Shown here in pieces: positions 1 through 6,571 of a stretch of 9,425 nt of DNA; the stretch's first letter is position 1; every line of letters begins with the position of its first letter. The stretch is from the NCBI GenBank assembly GCA_038230415.1, contig JBBRNH010000134.1, forward strand, positions 1-9,425. The letters are read 5' to 3'. The notes beneath the pieces are model-generated. The model made no database searches. It was not told where the DNA came from and worked only from the letters and a program-made list of their open reading frames with translations. Position numbers and translations under genes: made by a program. The DNA comes from JBBRNH01 sp038230415 (GTDB taxonomy: Bacteria; Bacteroidota; Bacteroidia; Cytophagales; Spirosomataceae).

Positions 1-99
1 ATTTCACCTGGCACCGTAGATTCCTCCTGTCCGCACCGGCGTACCGGTCGGAATGACAAAAATGCGCTTTGCTGCTAATTATACAGCGTTTGAATAAAC

Positions 100-921
100 A
101 TGACTTCCCATTTGACAACGCCCCCGATTACCGAACTTACCGTGCCACCGGGCCACCGGATTTATTTCGCGTCTGATTTTCACCTCGGCGCACCCAACCC
201 GGCCAGCAGCCGCGCCCGCGAACGGGCCATTGTCGCCTGGCTCGATGCGGCCCGCGCCGATGCAGCCGCTATTTTTCTCGTTGGCGACGTGTTCGACTTC
301 TGGTTTGAATACCGAAATGCCATTCCGAAGGGATTCCTGCGGTTTCAGGGCAAACTCGCCGAACTCGTAGACGCGGGCATCCGCATCGAGTGGTACGTGG
401 GCAACCATGACCTGTGGCTGGCCGATTATTTTACCGACGAATTAGGCATCATCATGCACCGGCAGCCCCAAACCTACCTGATTGCCGGCAAGCGGTTTCT
501 GGTTGGTCACGGAGACGGCCTCGGCCCCGGCGATTACACCTACAAACGATTGAAACGGGTGTTTGAGAGTCCGGTGGCGCAAACGCTGTTCCGGTGGCTG
601 CACCCCGACCTGGGCATCGGGCTGGCGTTGCGGTGGTCGAGTAGCAGCCGAATTGGTCACGACGAACGCGGGGAGGTGTTTCTGGGCGAAGACCGCGAAT
701 GGCTGGTACAGTATTGCCACGAGATCGAGCGGCAGCAGCACCACGATTTTTATATTTTCGGCCATCGCCACCTACCCTTGGACCTGCCCATCGGCCCAAC
801 CAGCCGCTACATCAACCTCGGCGAGTGGGTCTCGGCGAAGACATACGCGGTTTTTGACGGAGAGACGGTAGTAGTGAAGAATTATGACGGGGCCGCCCGT
901 GCGGTGAAGAGTAAAGAATAA
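100..921 (+). CDS. lpxH: UDP-2,3-diacylglucosamine diphosphatase (LpxH-type metallophosphoesterase)
   Basis: The 273-residue protein should hydrolyse UDP-2,3-diacylglucosamine to lipid X and UMP, an early lipid A step at the inner face of the cytoplasmic membrane. All calcineurin-like metal motifs are visible in order: D26-x-H28 (SDFHLG), G62-D63-x-x-D66, G101-N102-H103-D104, H137 in VGHGDG, and G221-H-R-H224. Residues about 145-185, between H137 and the last motif, form the basic helical insert with HPDLGIG that LpxH proteins use as a substrate lid, which argues against a generic phosphodiesterase. Length is slightly above the E. coli enzyme (240) because of an N-terminal extension of about 20 residues. 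The start is the first in-frame ATG; I see no Shine-Dalgarno sequence, as is usual in Bacteroidota. It converges on the LD-carboxypeptidase gene with a 38-bp gap. Family assignment is firm; the substrate is inferred. Confidence 0.9.
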   Translation: MTSHLTTPPITELTVPPGHRIYFASDFHLGAPNPASSRARERAIVAWLDAARADAAAIFLVGDVFDFWFEYRNAIPKGFLRFQGKLAELVDAGIRIEWYVGNHDLWLADYFTDELGIIMHRQPQTYLIAGKRFLVGHGDGLGPGDYTYKRLKRVFESPVAQTLFRWLHPDLGIGLALRWSSSSRIGHDERGEVFLGEDREWLVQYCHEIERQQHHDFYIFGHRHLPLDLPIGPTSRYINLGEWVSAKTYAVFDGETVVVKNYDGAARAVKSKE

Positions 922-964
922 TTTCTCTGGAATACTCTACACTCATAACTCATAATTCTTCACT
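873..964. repeat. 15-bp perfect inverted repeat joining two convergent gene ends
   Basis: AGTGAAGAATTATGA at 873-887 is the exact reverse complement of 950-964. The left arm lies inside the last codons of lpxH, and the right arm overlaps the stop codon and last codon of the convergent gene (stop at 960-962). The 62-bp loop contains the tandem heptamer ACTCATA twice (941-954). Read on the - strand, the right arm continues as imperfect 7-bp units (GAATTAT, GAGTTAT, GAGTGTA, GAGTATT). It may act as a bidirectional transcription end, or be a remnant of a small heptamer repeat element. It lacks the short loop and T-run of a classical terminator. Confidence 0.6.
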
Positions 965-2054
965 GACTCACGGCTCCTTCCAGCAGCCGGATGCTGCCCG
1001 TTGCCGCGTTGATTTCGGCTTCGATGCCGAGGGGAACCGTGAATTTGTCTTTGATATGGCCGATCATGGCTCCGGTGAAGGCCGGGATGCCGAGCGGGGT
1101 GATATGGTCAGCGAAAACGTCTTCGAGCGTGAGCGAGCCGTAGCCGCCACTGCCCGCGTCGCAACGGGTGCATTTCCCGAACACAAACCCGGAGATTTTG
1201 CCCAGAACCCCGGCTAATGACAGGTGGGTCAGCATTCGGTCCATGCTGTACACATCCTCGTGGGTATCTTCAACAAACAGGATAGCGTTTTGAAAATCAG
1301 GCAGATAGGGCGAGCCGACGATGTGGCACAGCACCGTGAGGTTGCCGCCCAGCAGCCGTCCCCGCGCCGTGCCGGGCCGCAACGTACTGACGCGGTCATC
1401 GGTTTGGGCCAGCAGCTTGCCCTTGTCGGTGGGGTTGGTGAAGGTTACGGCCTCGCCCGCCATCGTCACCCGGCGCAGCCAGTCAACGGTAAACTCATTC
1501 CAGGTGGCGGCTCCTTCGGGGCCGTGCATGGTTACGAGGCCGGTTTTGGCGTTGATTCCCAGCAATAATGCGGTGATGTCGCTGTATCCAAGCAGGATTT
1601 TGGGGTTACGCCGAATCAGGTCATAATCGAGCAGGGGCAGTAGCCGGGCGCAACCCCAGCCGCCGTGCATCGCCATGATGGCGTTCACGGCGGGGTCGGC
1701 AAAGTGGGCGTTGAGGTCGGCGGCCCGGTCGGCATCGCGCCCGCCGAGGTAGCCGTATCGGTCATAAAAATGGGCCGATAGTTTGGTCTTGAATCCCAGC
1801 GCGGCCAGCGATTCCTGCGTGATCTGCACCTGTTCTCGGCTGTATGCCGGAGCCGCCGGACAACACAGCCCGATGGTATCGCCGGGTTTGAGCCGGGGCG
1901 GTTTCAGCGGGGCCAGCGTTGTTCCGGGCGCAGGCGCGGTGCTGGTCGCAGTAGCCGACGATGGTGTTACTGACAACGCCATTGCGGGCAGCAGTGCCGA
2001 CCCCATAAGCGGGGCCAACGTGGTGGTTTTCAGAAAGGAACGCCGGGAGGTCAT
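960..2054 (-). CDS. Tat-exported LD-carboxypeptidase, peptidase family S66 (LdcA-like)
   Basis: This family removes the terminal D-Ala from murein tetrapeptides in peptidoglycan recycling. I place the start at the ATG at 2054 (364 residues), not at an in-frame ATG at 2075, because the extra seven codons are read from a heptamer repeat and because M-T-S-R-R-S-F-L-K puts the twin-arginine motif right at the N terminus. A hydrophobic stretch (about 11-26) ends in AMA, a possible cleavage site, followed by an Ala/Pro/Thr/Ser linker to about residue 50. The S66 triad can be placed at Ser158 (GYSDIT), Glu262 (FVEDTHED) and His333 (IGHIKDK), spaced much as in Pseudomonas LdcA. GGNL (237-240) and MHGGWG (129-134) are further family motifs. 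E. coli LdcA is cytosolic, so a Tat signal implies action in the periplasm. Confidence is high for the family, moderate for the exact substrate. Confidence 0.88.
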   Translation of the reverse strand: MTSRRSFLKTTTLAPLMGSALLPAMALSVTPSSATATSTAPAPGTTLAPLKPPRLKPGDTIGLCCPAAPAYSREQVQITQESLAALGFKTKLSAHFYDRYGYLGGRDADRAADLNAHFADPAVNAIMAMHGGWGCARLLPLLDYDLIRRNPKILLGYSDITALLLGINAKTGLVTMHGPEGAATWNEFTVDWLRRVTMAGEAVTFTNPTDKGKLLAQTDDRVSTLRPGTARGRLLGGNLTVLCHIVGSPYLPDFQNAILFVEDTHEDVYSMDRMLTHLSLAGVLGKISGFVFGKCTRCDAGSGGYGSLTLEDVFADHITPLGIPAFTGAMIGHIKDKFTVPLGIEAEINAATGSIRLLEGAVSQ

Positions 2055-2060
2055 AGTTTT

Positions 2061-2153
2061 AGTGGTAAGTAGCAAGTGGTAAGTGGTAGTTGGTTAGCGC
2101 AGGGATACGGATGCGGTAGCCAACTTGCCACTAACCACTTACCCCTTGCCACT
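2061..2153. repeat. Imperfect tandem heptamers forming a long inverted repeat
   Basis: The left arm (2061-2093) is four 7-bp units, AGTGGTA, AGTAGCA, AGTGGTA, AGTGGTA, then GTTGG. The right arm (2120-2153), reverse-complemented, reads AGTGGCA, AGGGGTA, AGTGGTT, AGTGGCA, AGTTGG. The arms pair with few mismatches around a 26-bp loop. The element fills the gap between the end of the XRE gene and the carboxypeptidase gene, both on the - strand. It resembles short tandemly repeated heptamer elements known from cyanobacteria (established class; membership is my inference). It may act as a terminator or mRNA-end stabiliser for the XRE gene. Confidence 0.7.
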
Positions 2154-2155
2154 CT

Positions 2156-3469
2156 TTATTGATACCGTTCTACCTCAAACCGGAGTTCTTCCACCAACTG
2201 CCGCATCCGGTCGAGGTTGGGGGCGGCTTCGGGGAGTTGCTGGCTGAAAAACGCCTTGATTTCCCAGACCTCCAGCACGTCTTTGAGCGGCACTTCGCGG
2301 CTGGGCAGGTTGGGTTTGTCGGTCGTGAGCAGCAGTGTTCCTTTCACTTTCACCTGATTAAACACCCGCCGACAGACCACGCCCTGCTGATGCACGAGCA
2401 GCACAAACAGCCGCCCGTCGGCAATGTCATACCAGTTTTTGACGAACTGCCCCACCAGCAACGCCCCCGGAAACGGAAAATCACTGTCGGCCTCAAACGC
2501 CCGGAAATGACCAACGGGCAGCGTCGGCAGGCGCAGCGTGGGCAGTTGGGCCATGTAGTCGGGCTGGCGGTGGCGTTGGCTGTATTCGGCAAACTGGTAC
2601 TGCATCAGCAGCGGCACCACCCCCGGCTGATCGGGCGATAACAGAGCCGGTGTCGGCGCGGGCAGGTCATACTGATTGTTGAAAGCGGGCGGTGGAGAAA
2701 CGGGTTGATTAACGGCGTTAATCGGCGTTGATCCGGCAGAAACGCGACTTTCTGGTACCGGCGAATTAGCGAATTGGCGGCTTGTCTCGCCACGTACTGG
2801 CACCACTGGCTCCGTAATGACCGGCGCGGCTGGCCGGGGGCGGGGCGCGGTGTCAACCATCGGAGCCGGCTTTTGTGGGGTCGGCGTGGGCGCATCCAGA
2901 TCTAAAAAACTGCGCGACACCGGCTGTTCAGTAGGTTGGTTGGCCCCTGACTGCACTGCTCGGTCTGTTCTGGCTATGGCTGGTCCCGCCGGGGGCAGTA
3001 CGGTATTTGCCCCCCCATTCGACCCCTTGTAGTATTTCTCTAAAACCGATGCCAGCGGTTTCGGCACATCGCTTAGGTTCGGGGCTTTGGCGTTGCGGCC
3101 CGTGCTGGTTGCCCCCTCGCCAAACAGCCCGTTATCATCACCATCATCATCGTCGGGGTCGGCAAACGGGTCGTCGTGATGGGCGGCTTGCGGGCGGGCT
3201 GGTGGGGTAGGAGACGGCCCGGCCCCGCCCCGCTCGAAGGTCAGGTTGGGCGTTTCGCGGAGTTTGCGCAGGTCGTTGCGGGTCAGGTTATCAACGGTGA
3301 TGCTGAACGCCTTCGCTATGGCAATCATGTTGTTGGGATTGGGATTGGCGCGGGCTTCTTCGTAGGCACCGACCAACGAGCGTTTTATCCCGATTCGGCG
3401 GGCAAACTGATCCTGGGTCAGGCCGTTTAGCTTCCGCAGGTACTTGATGTTTTCGCTGATGAGACTCAT
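2156..3469 (-). CDS. XRE-family regulator with long Pro-rich linker and degenerate S24 (LexA-like) domain
   Basis: 437 residues in three parts. Residues about 5-62 are a Cro/CI-type helix-turn-helix (LRKLNGLTQDQFARRIGIKR, then SLVGAYEEARANPN). Residues about 75-285 are low complexity, rich in Pro/Ala/Thr, with an acidic run at 104-112 (DPDDDDGDD). Residues about 318-412 match the S24 repressor domain of Bacteroidota (FRAFE, NWYDIADGR, GVVCRRVFN, VLEVWEIKAFFS). The region expected to hold the Ser nucleophile motif reads ADSDFPF, so a Ser (329) may persist, but the usual GDSMxP is lost. The general-base Lys of the VLKRV motif aligns with Arg367. Self-cleavage is therefore doubtful. A short charged helix (414-435) ends the protein. 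It is divergent from lspA, with a possible promoter and 11-bp direct repeats just upstream. Targets are unknown; autoregulation is plausible. Confidence 0.8.
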   Translation of the reverse strand: MSLISENIKYLRKLNGLTQDQFARRIGIKRSLVGAYEEARANPNPNNMIAIAKAFSITVDNLTRNDLRKLRETPNLTFERGGAGPSPTPPARPQAAHHDDPFADPDDDDGDDNGLFGEGATSTGRNAKAPNLSDVPKPLASVLEKYYKGSNGGANTVLPPAGPAIARTDRAVQSGANQPTEQPVSRSFLDLDAPTPTPQKPAPMVDTAPRPRPAAPVITEPVVPVRGETSRQFANSPVPESRVSAGSTPINAVNQPVSPPPAFNNQYDLPAPTPALLSPDQPGVVPLLMQYQFAEYSQRHRQPDYMAQLPTLRLPTLPVGHFRAFEADSDFPFPGALLVGQFVKNWYDIADGRLFVLLVHQQGVVCRRVFNQVKVKGTLLLTTDKPNLPSREVPLKDVLEVWEIKAFFSQQLPEAAPNLDRMRQLVEELRFEVERYQ

Positions 3470-3479
3470 TCAGGCCGGG

Positions 3480-3502
3480 TTAGTAAAATTTTAGTAAAGA
3501 TA
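3480..3502 (-). promoter_or_regulatory. Putative promoter and tandem 11-bp repeat upstream of the XRE gene
   Basis: On the + strand two adjacent 11-bp copies read TTAGTAAAATT (3480-3490) and TTAGTAAAGAT (3491-3501), identical in their first eight bases. On the - strand the second copy contains TATCTTTA (3502-3495), seven of eight matches to the Bacteroidota -7 box TAnnTTTG, about 26 bp before the XRE ATG. No convincing -33 TTTG is seen at the expected distance. The repeat pair overlaps the -7 box, a natural place for an autorepressor; that role is inference. Confidence 0.4.
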
Positions 3503-3550
3503 GAACTTTTAGCAATACGCCCGAATGGGCCGTTTTTCACGTAAATGTTG

Positions 3551-3558
3551 TAGGTTTA
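3551..3558 (+). promoter_or_regulatory. Weak Bacteroidota-type -7 box before lspA
   Basis: TAGGTTTA at 3551-3558 matches TAnnTTTG at seven of eight positions and lies 39 bp before the lspA ATG. A -33 element is not clear (a T-rich patch at 3533-3537). GGGAG at 3587-3591 is a modest Shine-Dalgarno-like stretch before the start. Confidence 0.3.
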
Positions 3559-3597
3559 CCTTACAAAATAAAGACGGAGAACCGCCGGGAGTATCGC

Positions 3598-4104
3598 ATG
3601 AAATACCTCAATCCAGTTGTCAGAATTACGCTGATTCTGCTGATCGTAACGGCCAACATTGGGTGCGATCAGGCCACCAAAACCATTGTCCGGCAGCGAA
3701 TTGGCTATGGCGACACGTTGCTTCTTTTAGACCATCATCTGACCCTGACGCGGGTCGAGAACACGGGCGCGTTTCTGAGTTTGGGCGCGTCGCTGTCTCC
3801 CGTTATCAAAACTATACTGCTGATGGGTTTGCCGATACTGGCTCTGTTGGCCGGCTTGTTTTACTTACTCACTAACAGAAAATTGGCGAAGATGCCCCTA
3901 CTGGGTGGCTGTTTCGTGATTGGGGGCGGCATTGGAAATGTGCTGGACAGGGTGCTGTATGGCTCCGTTACGGACTTTTTGCACCTGCGGTTCGGCATTT
4001 TTCAGACGGGCATCTTCAACGGGGCCGATGTCTCCATTATGCTCGGTGTTGGTATCATGCTGTTCTGGTCATTCCTGAAAACCAGCGCATCGCACACCGC
4101 CTGA
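3598..4104 (+). CDS. lspA: Lipoprotein signal peptidase (signal peptidase II)
   Basis: 168 residues, close to the usual length (E. coli 164). This inner-membrane aspartyl protease cleaves the signal peptide of diacylglyceryl-modified prolipoproteins just before the lipid-bearing Cys. Four hydrophobic segments are visible: about 6-23, 66-91, 101-113 and 143-161. The conserved boxes are present in order: CDQATK (D24), VENTGAF (53-59), GGGIGNVLDR with catalytic Asp117, VTDFLHL (124-130), and FNGADVSI with catalytic Asp144. The start is the ATG at 3598, giving a short cytoplasmic N terminus before the first membrane segment. A downstream aldehyde dehydrogenase begins 37 bp after the stop and may share its transcript. 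It is divergent from the XRE regulator, with a 128-bp shared intergenic region. Confidence 0.95.
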   Translation: MKYLNPVVRITLILLIVTANIGCDQATKTIVRQRIGYGDTLLLLDHHLTLTRVENTGAFLSLGASLSPVIKTILLMGLPILALLAGLFYLLTNRKLAKMPLLGGCFVIGGGIGNVLDRVLYGSVTDFLHLRFGIFQTGIFNGADVSIMLGVGIMLFWSFLKTSASHTA

Positions 4105-4141
4105 CCGTATCACCCCGAAAACCATTAACCCAAAACCAACG

Positions 4142-5575
4142 ATGACTACCCTGACCCCCGAAACCGACCAGGTGCGCCCCGGTATTGACGCGATCTTTGC
4201 CGCTCAGCGCACCCACGCGCCCGTGATGGCCCTGACCACCGCCCGCGAGCGCATCGAACGCATCCGGCGCATCCAATCCTGGATCATTACCCACGAGGCC
4301 GACATTGCCAGTGCCATGTACGATGACTTTAAAAAGCCCGCATCGGAGGTGCTGTTGGGCGATTTGGGCGCGGTGCATTACGAAATCAAGTACGTCATCA
4401 AACACCTCGTGGGCTGGCTCAAACCGCAGTCCGTGCCAACGCCCCTGTCGCTGATTGGCACCCGCAGTTACGTGCGGCACGAGCCGAAGGGAACGATGCT
4501 CATCATTGCGCCCTGGAATTACCCGTTTGGGCTGGTTATCAAGCCGTTGGTGACGGCCATTGCGGCTGGCAATGTGTGTATGCTCAAACCGTCGGAGATG
4601 ACTCCGCACACGGCAGCCCTGCTGCACCGCATGATAACGGCGTTGTTCCGGCCCGAAGAGGTAGCCGTCTGCGAAGGCGATGCCGACGTAGCCACCGCGC
4701 TGCTGGCCTTGCCGTTTAATCATATTTTTTTTACCGGAAGCCCGGCGGTGGGTAAGATCGTGATGGCAGCAGCGGCCAAACACCTCACCTCGGTCTCGCT
4801 CGAACTCGGCGGCAAATCGCCCTGCATCGTTGATGAATCGGCGGATATTCAGGCGGCAGCCGGGCGCGTGGCCTGGGGTAAATTTTTTAACAGCGGTCAG
4901 ACCTGCATCGCCCCGGATTATGTGCTGGTGCATGAATCGGTACACGGGCCGTTTATGGATGCCTTCCGCAAGGCCGTGCAGGCAATGTACAACCCCGACG
5001 GACAACCCGTCGAAGCTTCCGACAGCTATTGCCGATTGGTGAATAACCGGCACTTTCGGCGGGTGCAGGGGTTGGTGGATGATGCCGTGCGGCAGGGCGC
5101 AACCGTAACGATGGGCGGCAAGATGAACGAAGCCGACAATTTTATTGAGCCGACCGTGCTGGAGAATGTGACCGACAGCATGGCCGTGATGACCGACGAA
5201 ATCTTTGGCCCGGTGCTGCCCGTACTGACGTATTCGAGCAACGACGAGGTGTTACGCACCATCAACAGCCGCGAAAAACCCTTAGCCCTCTACATCATGA
5301 GCCGCAACCGGCAGAACATCGAATACCTGATGGCGCGGACCTCGGCGGGCGATTCGGTGATTAATGACCTGCTGTTTCAGTTCAGCCACATCGAACTGCC
5401 CTTCGGCGGGGTCAATAACAGCGGCATCGGCAAGACCAATGGGTATTATGGTTTTCAGGAATTTACCAATGCACGGGGCGTGATTCAGCGCGACTTCGGC
5501 ACCTCGAAATTTGTTTATCCGCCCTACACCGATCTGGTCAAGAAAATTGTGGGGTTAGTTGTGCGGAAACTGTAA
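4142..5575 (+). CDS. NAD(P)-dependent aldehyde dehydrogenase, class 3-like
   Basis: The 477-residue protein oxidises an aldehyde to the carboxylate. Catalytic features are complete: Asn126 in APWNYPF, Lys149 in MLKPSE, the cofactor-loop motif FFTGSPAVGK (196-205), Glu221 in LELGGKSP, nucleophile Cys255 in NSGQTCIAPDY, and E353-IFGP. The C-terminal boxes ELPFGGVNNSGIGK and GYYGFQEFTNARGV are typical of the ALDH3 (fatty/aromatic aldehyde) group, as are its short length and CIAPDY after the nucleophile. The C terminus (FVYPPY then KKIVGLVVRKL) is basic and hydrophobic and could touch the membrane, but it is shorter than a transmembrane helix. The first ATG gives a normal-length protein. It follows lspA in the same direction, and no separate promoter is evident in the 37-bp gap. 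The exact substrate cannot be read; long-chain or lipid-derived aldehydes are a family-based guess. A long open frame on the opposite strand is a GC-rich shadow. Confidence 0.93.
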   Translation: MTTLTPETDQVRPGIDAIFAAQRTHAPVMALTTARERIERIRRIQSWIITHEADIASAMYDDFKKPASEVLLGDLGAVHYEIKYVIKHLVGWLKPQSVPTPLSLIGTRSYVRHEPKGTMLIIAPWNYPFGLVIKPLVTAIAAGNVCMLKPSEMTPHTAALLHRMITALFRPEEVAVCEGDADVATALLALPFNHIFFTGSPAVGKIVMAAAAKHLTSVSLELGGKSPCIVDESADIQAAAGRVAWGKFFNSGQTCIAPDYVLVHESVHGPFMDAFRKAVQAMYNPDGQPVEASDSYCRLVNNRHFRRVQGLVDDAVRQGATVTMGGKMNEADNFIEPTVLENVTDSMAVMTDEIFGPVLPVLTYSSNDEVLRTINSREKPLALYIMSRNRQNIEYLMARTSAGDSVINDLLFQFSHIELPFGGVNNSGIGKTNGYYGFQEFTNARGVIQRDFGTSKFVYPPYTDLVKKIVGLVVRKL

Positions 5576-5719
5576 CCGGCGGGAGCAGGCGAGACCGTAG
5601 GCTGATTGCTACGCAGCCGGGCGATGCCAAACAACCGCACCGGCGTTTTCTAATTTCAGAACGAGACATTGCTCGTTAAGGTGGTTTAACCGGGGCGTTT
5701 CGTGTGTCAGCCGGAACCC

Positions 5720-5804
5720 GCCCAACGCCCGCAGGGGTTGATGCTCACGAAACTATGACTGAACACGAAAGCACCCCCACGTTTACACCCTTTGATGGTT
5801 GGGC
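5720..5804 (+). repeat. attC-like site 1
   Basis: 85 bp. The ends are GCCCAAC (5720-5726, fits RYYYAAC) and GTTGGGC (5798-5804, fits GTTRRRY). After unpaired spacers, AGGG (5733-5736) can pair with CCCT (5788-5791). The right arm shares TTTACACCCTT with the other two sites; the left arm shares GCCCAACGCC and TTGATG/CTGATG. The centre is unlike the other copies, as expected of attC loops. This is the most weakly paired of the three. Confidence 0.6.
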
Positions 5805-5873
5805 TGCAAACCCACCTTCGGGGACGAGCAACCTGTCGCTGGAAACCGACCCACGCGGAGCGGACACAAACGC

Positions 5874-6072
5874 ACTTACACTTTTTTATGCGAAAGGGCG
5901 AAGCTAAACAACGCACTTTCCAAATTTTAGAACCGAGTCTTGTCAAACTCTGACTGTTGGGACGTTCGCCCAGTCGCCGAGGACTTGACCAACACATTTT
6001 GGCTTACCCGTCGGGGCGTTTGCTCTGTCGCCGAAACCCGCCGAACGAACAAAAAACCTGATTTCTACCTGC
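5874..6072 (+). repeat. Direct repeat copy A, left of the two-gene cassette
   Basis: About 199 bp that aligns from end to end with 7103-7302 at clearly recognisable but diverged identity. Shared blocks include GGGCGAAGCT, AACGCAC, ACCGAG, CTTGT, CTGTTG, CCCGCCGAAC, and AAAAAACCTGA followed by TTCTAC. It contains two units of the small repeat family (5959-5990 and 6013-6046). Confidence 0.6.
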
Positions 6073-6080
6073 TTCAATAA

Positions 6081-6101
6081 CATCAGTCCCCTTGTTAGCG
6101 G
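6081..6101 (-). repeat. Half attC-like arm in opposite orientation, with GTTAGCGG
   Basis: On the - strand CGCTAAC is followed by AAGGGGACTGATG (6100-6081), resembling the left arms of the attC-like sites (RYYYAAC, then AAGGGCTGATGG). It starts 27 bp after the stop of the dioxygenase-like gene, where an integron cassette would have its attC. GTTAGCGG (6094-6101) is the exact inverse of CCGCTAAC at 7081-7088. I cannot find a convincing partner arm. Confidence 0.35.
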
Positions 6102-6127
6102 TTCGTTGTTTTTCTCATCAATCTATA

Positions 6128-6571
6128 TTATTTTTTGCCTATAGTGTCATAAAAACCACTTGGCGAATATATATGTAGAGAAACTGAGTTTGTGTCCGAA
6201 TTTTTTAGAATATGCAACTCAGGGGCTTTGATGTAACCAATTTCTCCTTTTTTGTGAACGGTTTTAATAGTATCATTCTCTATTAGCTTTTCTTCAAACA
6301 ATTTACCTTCAAGAATTTTCATCAAACAACCATTTTCGGGATGAGGATGTCTTGGTGTTTCTTGTAATGGTTTCCAACAAAGTAGTCGTATTTCAAATTT
6401 TTCAGTTTTATACAACGTATTTGAGTAATATTTGTCTGCCGTGAATTGAATATACTGGTCAAAACCTTCTAGGTCAGCATCTAAAAACTCTTCTTGAAAG
6501 ATTTCGAGACTAACGAACTCTTTTAATTGCGTCAGCTCTAATAACCTGTTTTGTAGTTGCGATAGATTCAT
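6128..6571 (-). CDS. Cysteine-dioxygenase-like cupin protein
   Basis: 147 residues with a type I cysteine dioxygenase core, a family of non-haem iron enzymes that oxidise thiols to sulfinates. CW (65-66) is followed by H75-P-H77 and, five residues on, C82 (family HxH....C). The third iron ligand is His120 (PELHIL). S131-L-H133-I-Y135 followed by SP matches the Ser-His-Tyr triad (LHLYSP in mammals), so the Cys-Tyr crosslink pair (C82, Y135) is retained. The Arg that binds the cysteine carboxylate, in the family's Y-x-R-N motif, appears as Ser50 (YYSNTLY), so the substrate may not be cysteine. It is shorter than mammalian enzymes (about 200), lacking the tail. Its ATG overlaps the stop of the upstream gene by one base (TAATG), which suggests coupled translation. 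The gene is AT-rich against the GC-rich core genes and sits in a putative cassette, consistent with transfer. Confidence 0.75.
   Translation of the reverse strand: MNLSQLQNRLLELTQLKEFVSLEIFQEEFLDADLEGFDQYIQFTADKYYSNTLYKTEKFEIRLLCWKPLQETPRHPHPENGCLMKILEGKLFEEKLIENDTIKTVHKKGEIGYIKAPELHILKNSDTNSVSLHIYSPSGFYDTIGKK

Larger units (their letters stand above)
5576..6127. other. 552-bp noncoding region rich in repeats, start of the cassette mosaic
   Basis: No credible gene is present; the open frames here run across repeats and have no family features. In order it holds a small hairpin (AACGAG 5660-5665 / CTCGTT 5672-5677, six-base loop, no T-run), an attC-like palindrome (5720-5804), repeat units at 5692-5726, 5820-5850, 5959-5990 and 6013-6046, the first copy of a roughly 199-bp direct repeat (5874-6072), and a half attC-like arm (6081-6101). 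The unit at 5643-5726 is itself a diverged version of 5911-5990, sharing a TTTC-rich start, AGAACGAG/AGAACCGAG, and a GGGGCGTT/GGGACGTT core. No clear terminator for the aldehyde dehydrogenase is visible. Confidence 0.7.

Noticed and set aside
1..99. Promoter for lpxH (TTTG at 68-71 and at 89-92)
   Set aside because: The second TTTG is not preceded by TA at the right position and is too close to the ATG; no reliable box.
2159..2641. 160-codon + strand frame opposite the XRE gene
   Set aside because: Low-complexity shadow of a gene with clear HTH and S24-like domains.
4055..5053. 332-codon open frame on the - strand opposite the aldehyde dehydrogenase
   Set aside because: It is His/Gly/Arg-rich with no family motif and lies fully antisense to a gene with complete catalytic motifs; a GC-rich shadow.
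5600..5677. Rho-independent terminator after the aldehyde dehydrogenase (GGCTG/CAGCC at 5600-5618, AACGAG/CTCGTT at 5660-5677)
   Set aside because: Short stems without a following T-run; the second lies inside a repeat copy.
5704..5997. Open frames on both strands (67 and 96 codons) after the aldehyde dehydrogenase
   Set aside because: They cross attC-like site 1 and repeat units and show no domain or credible start context.
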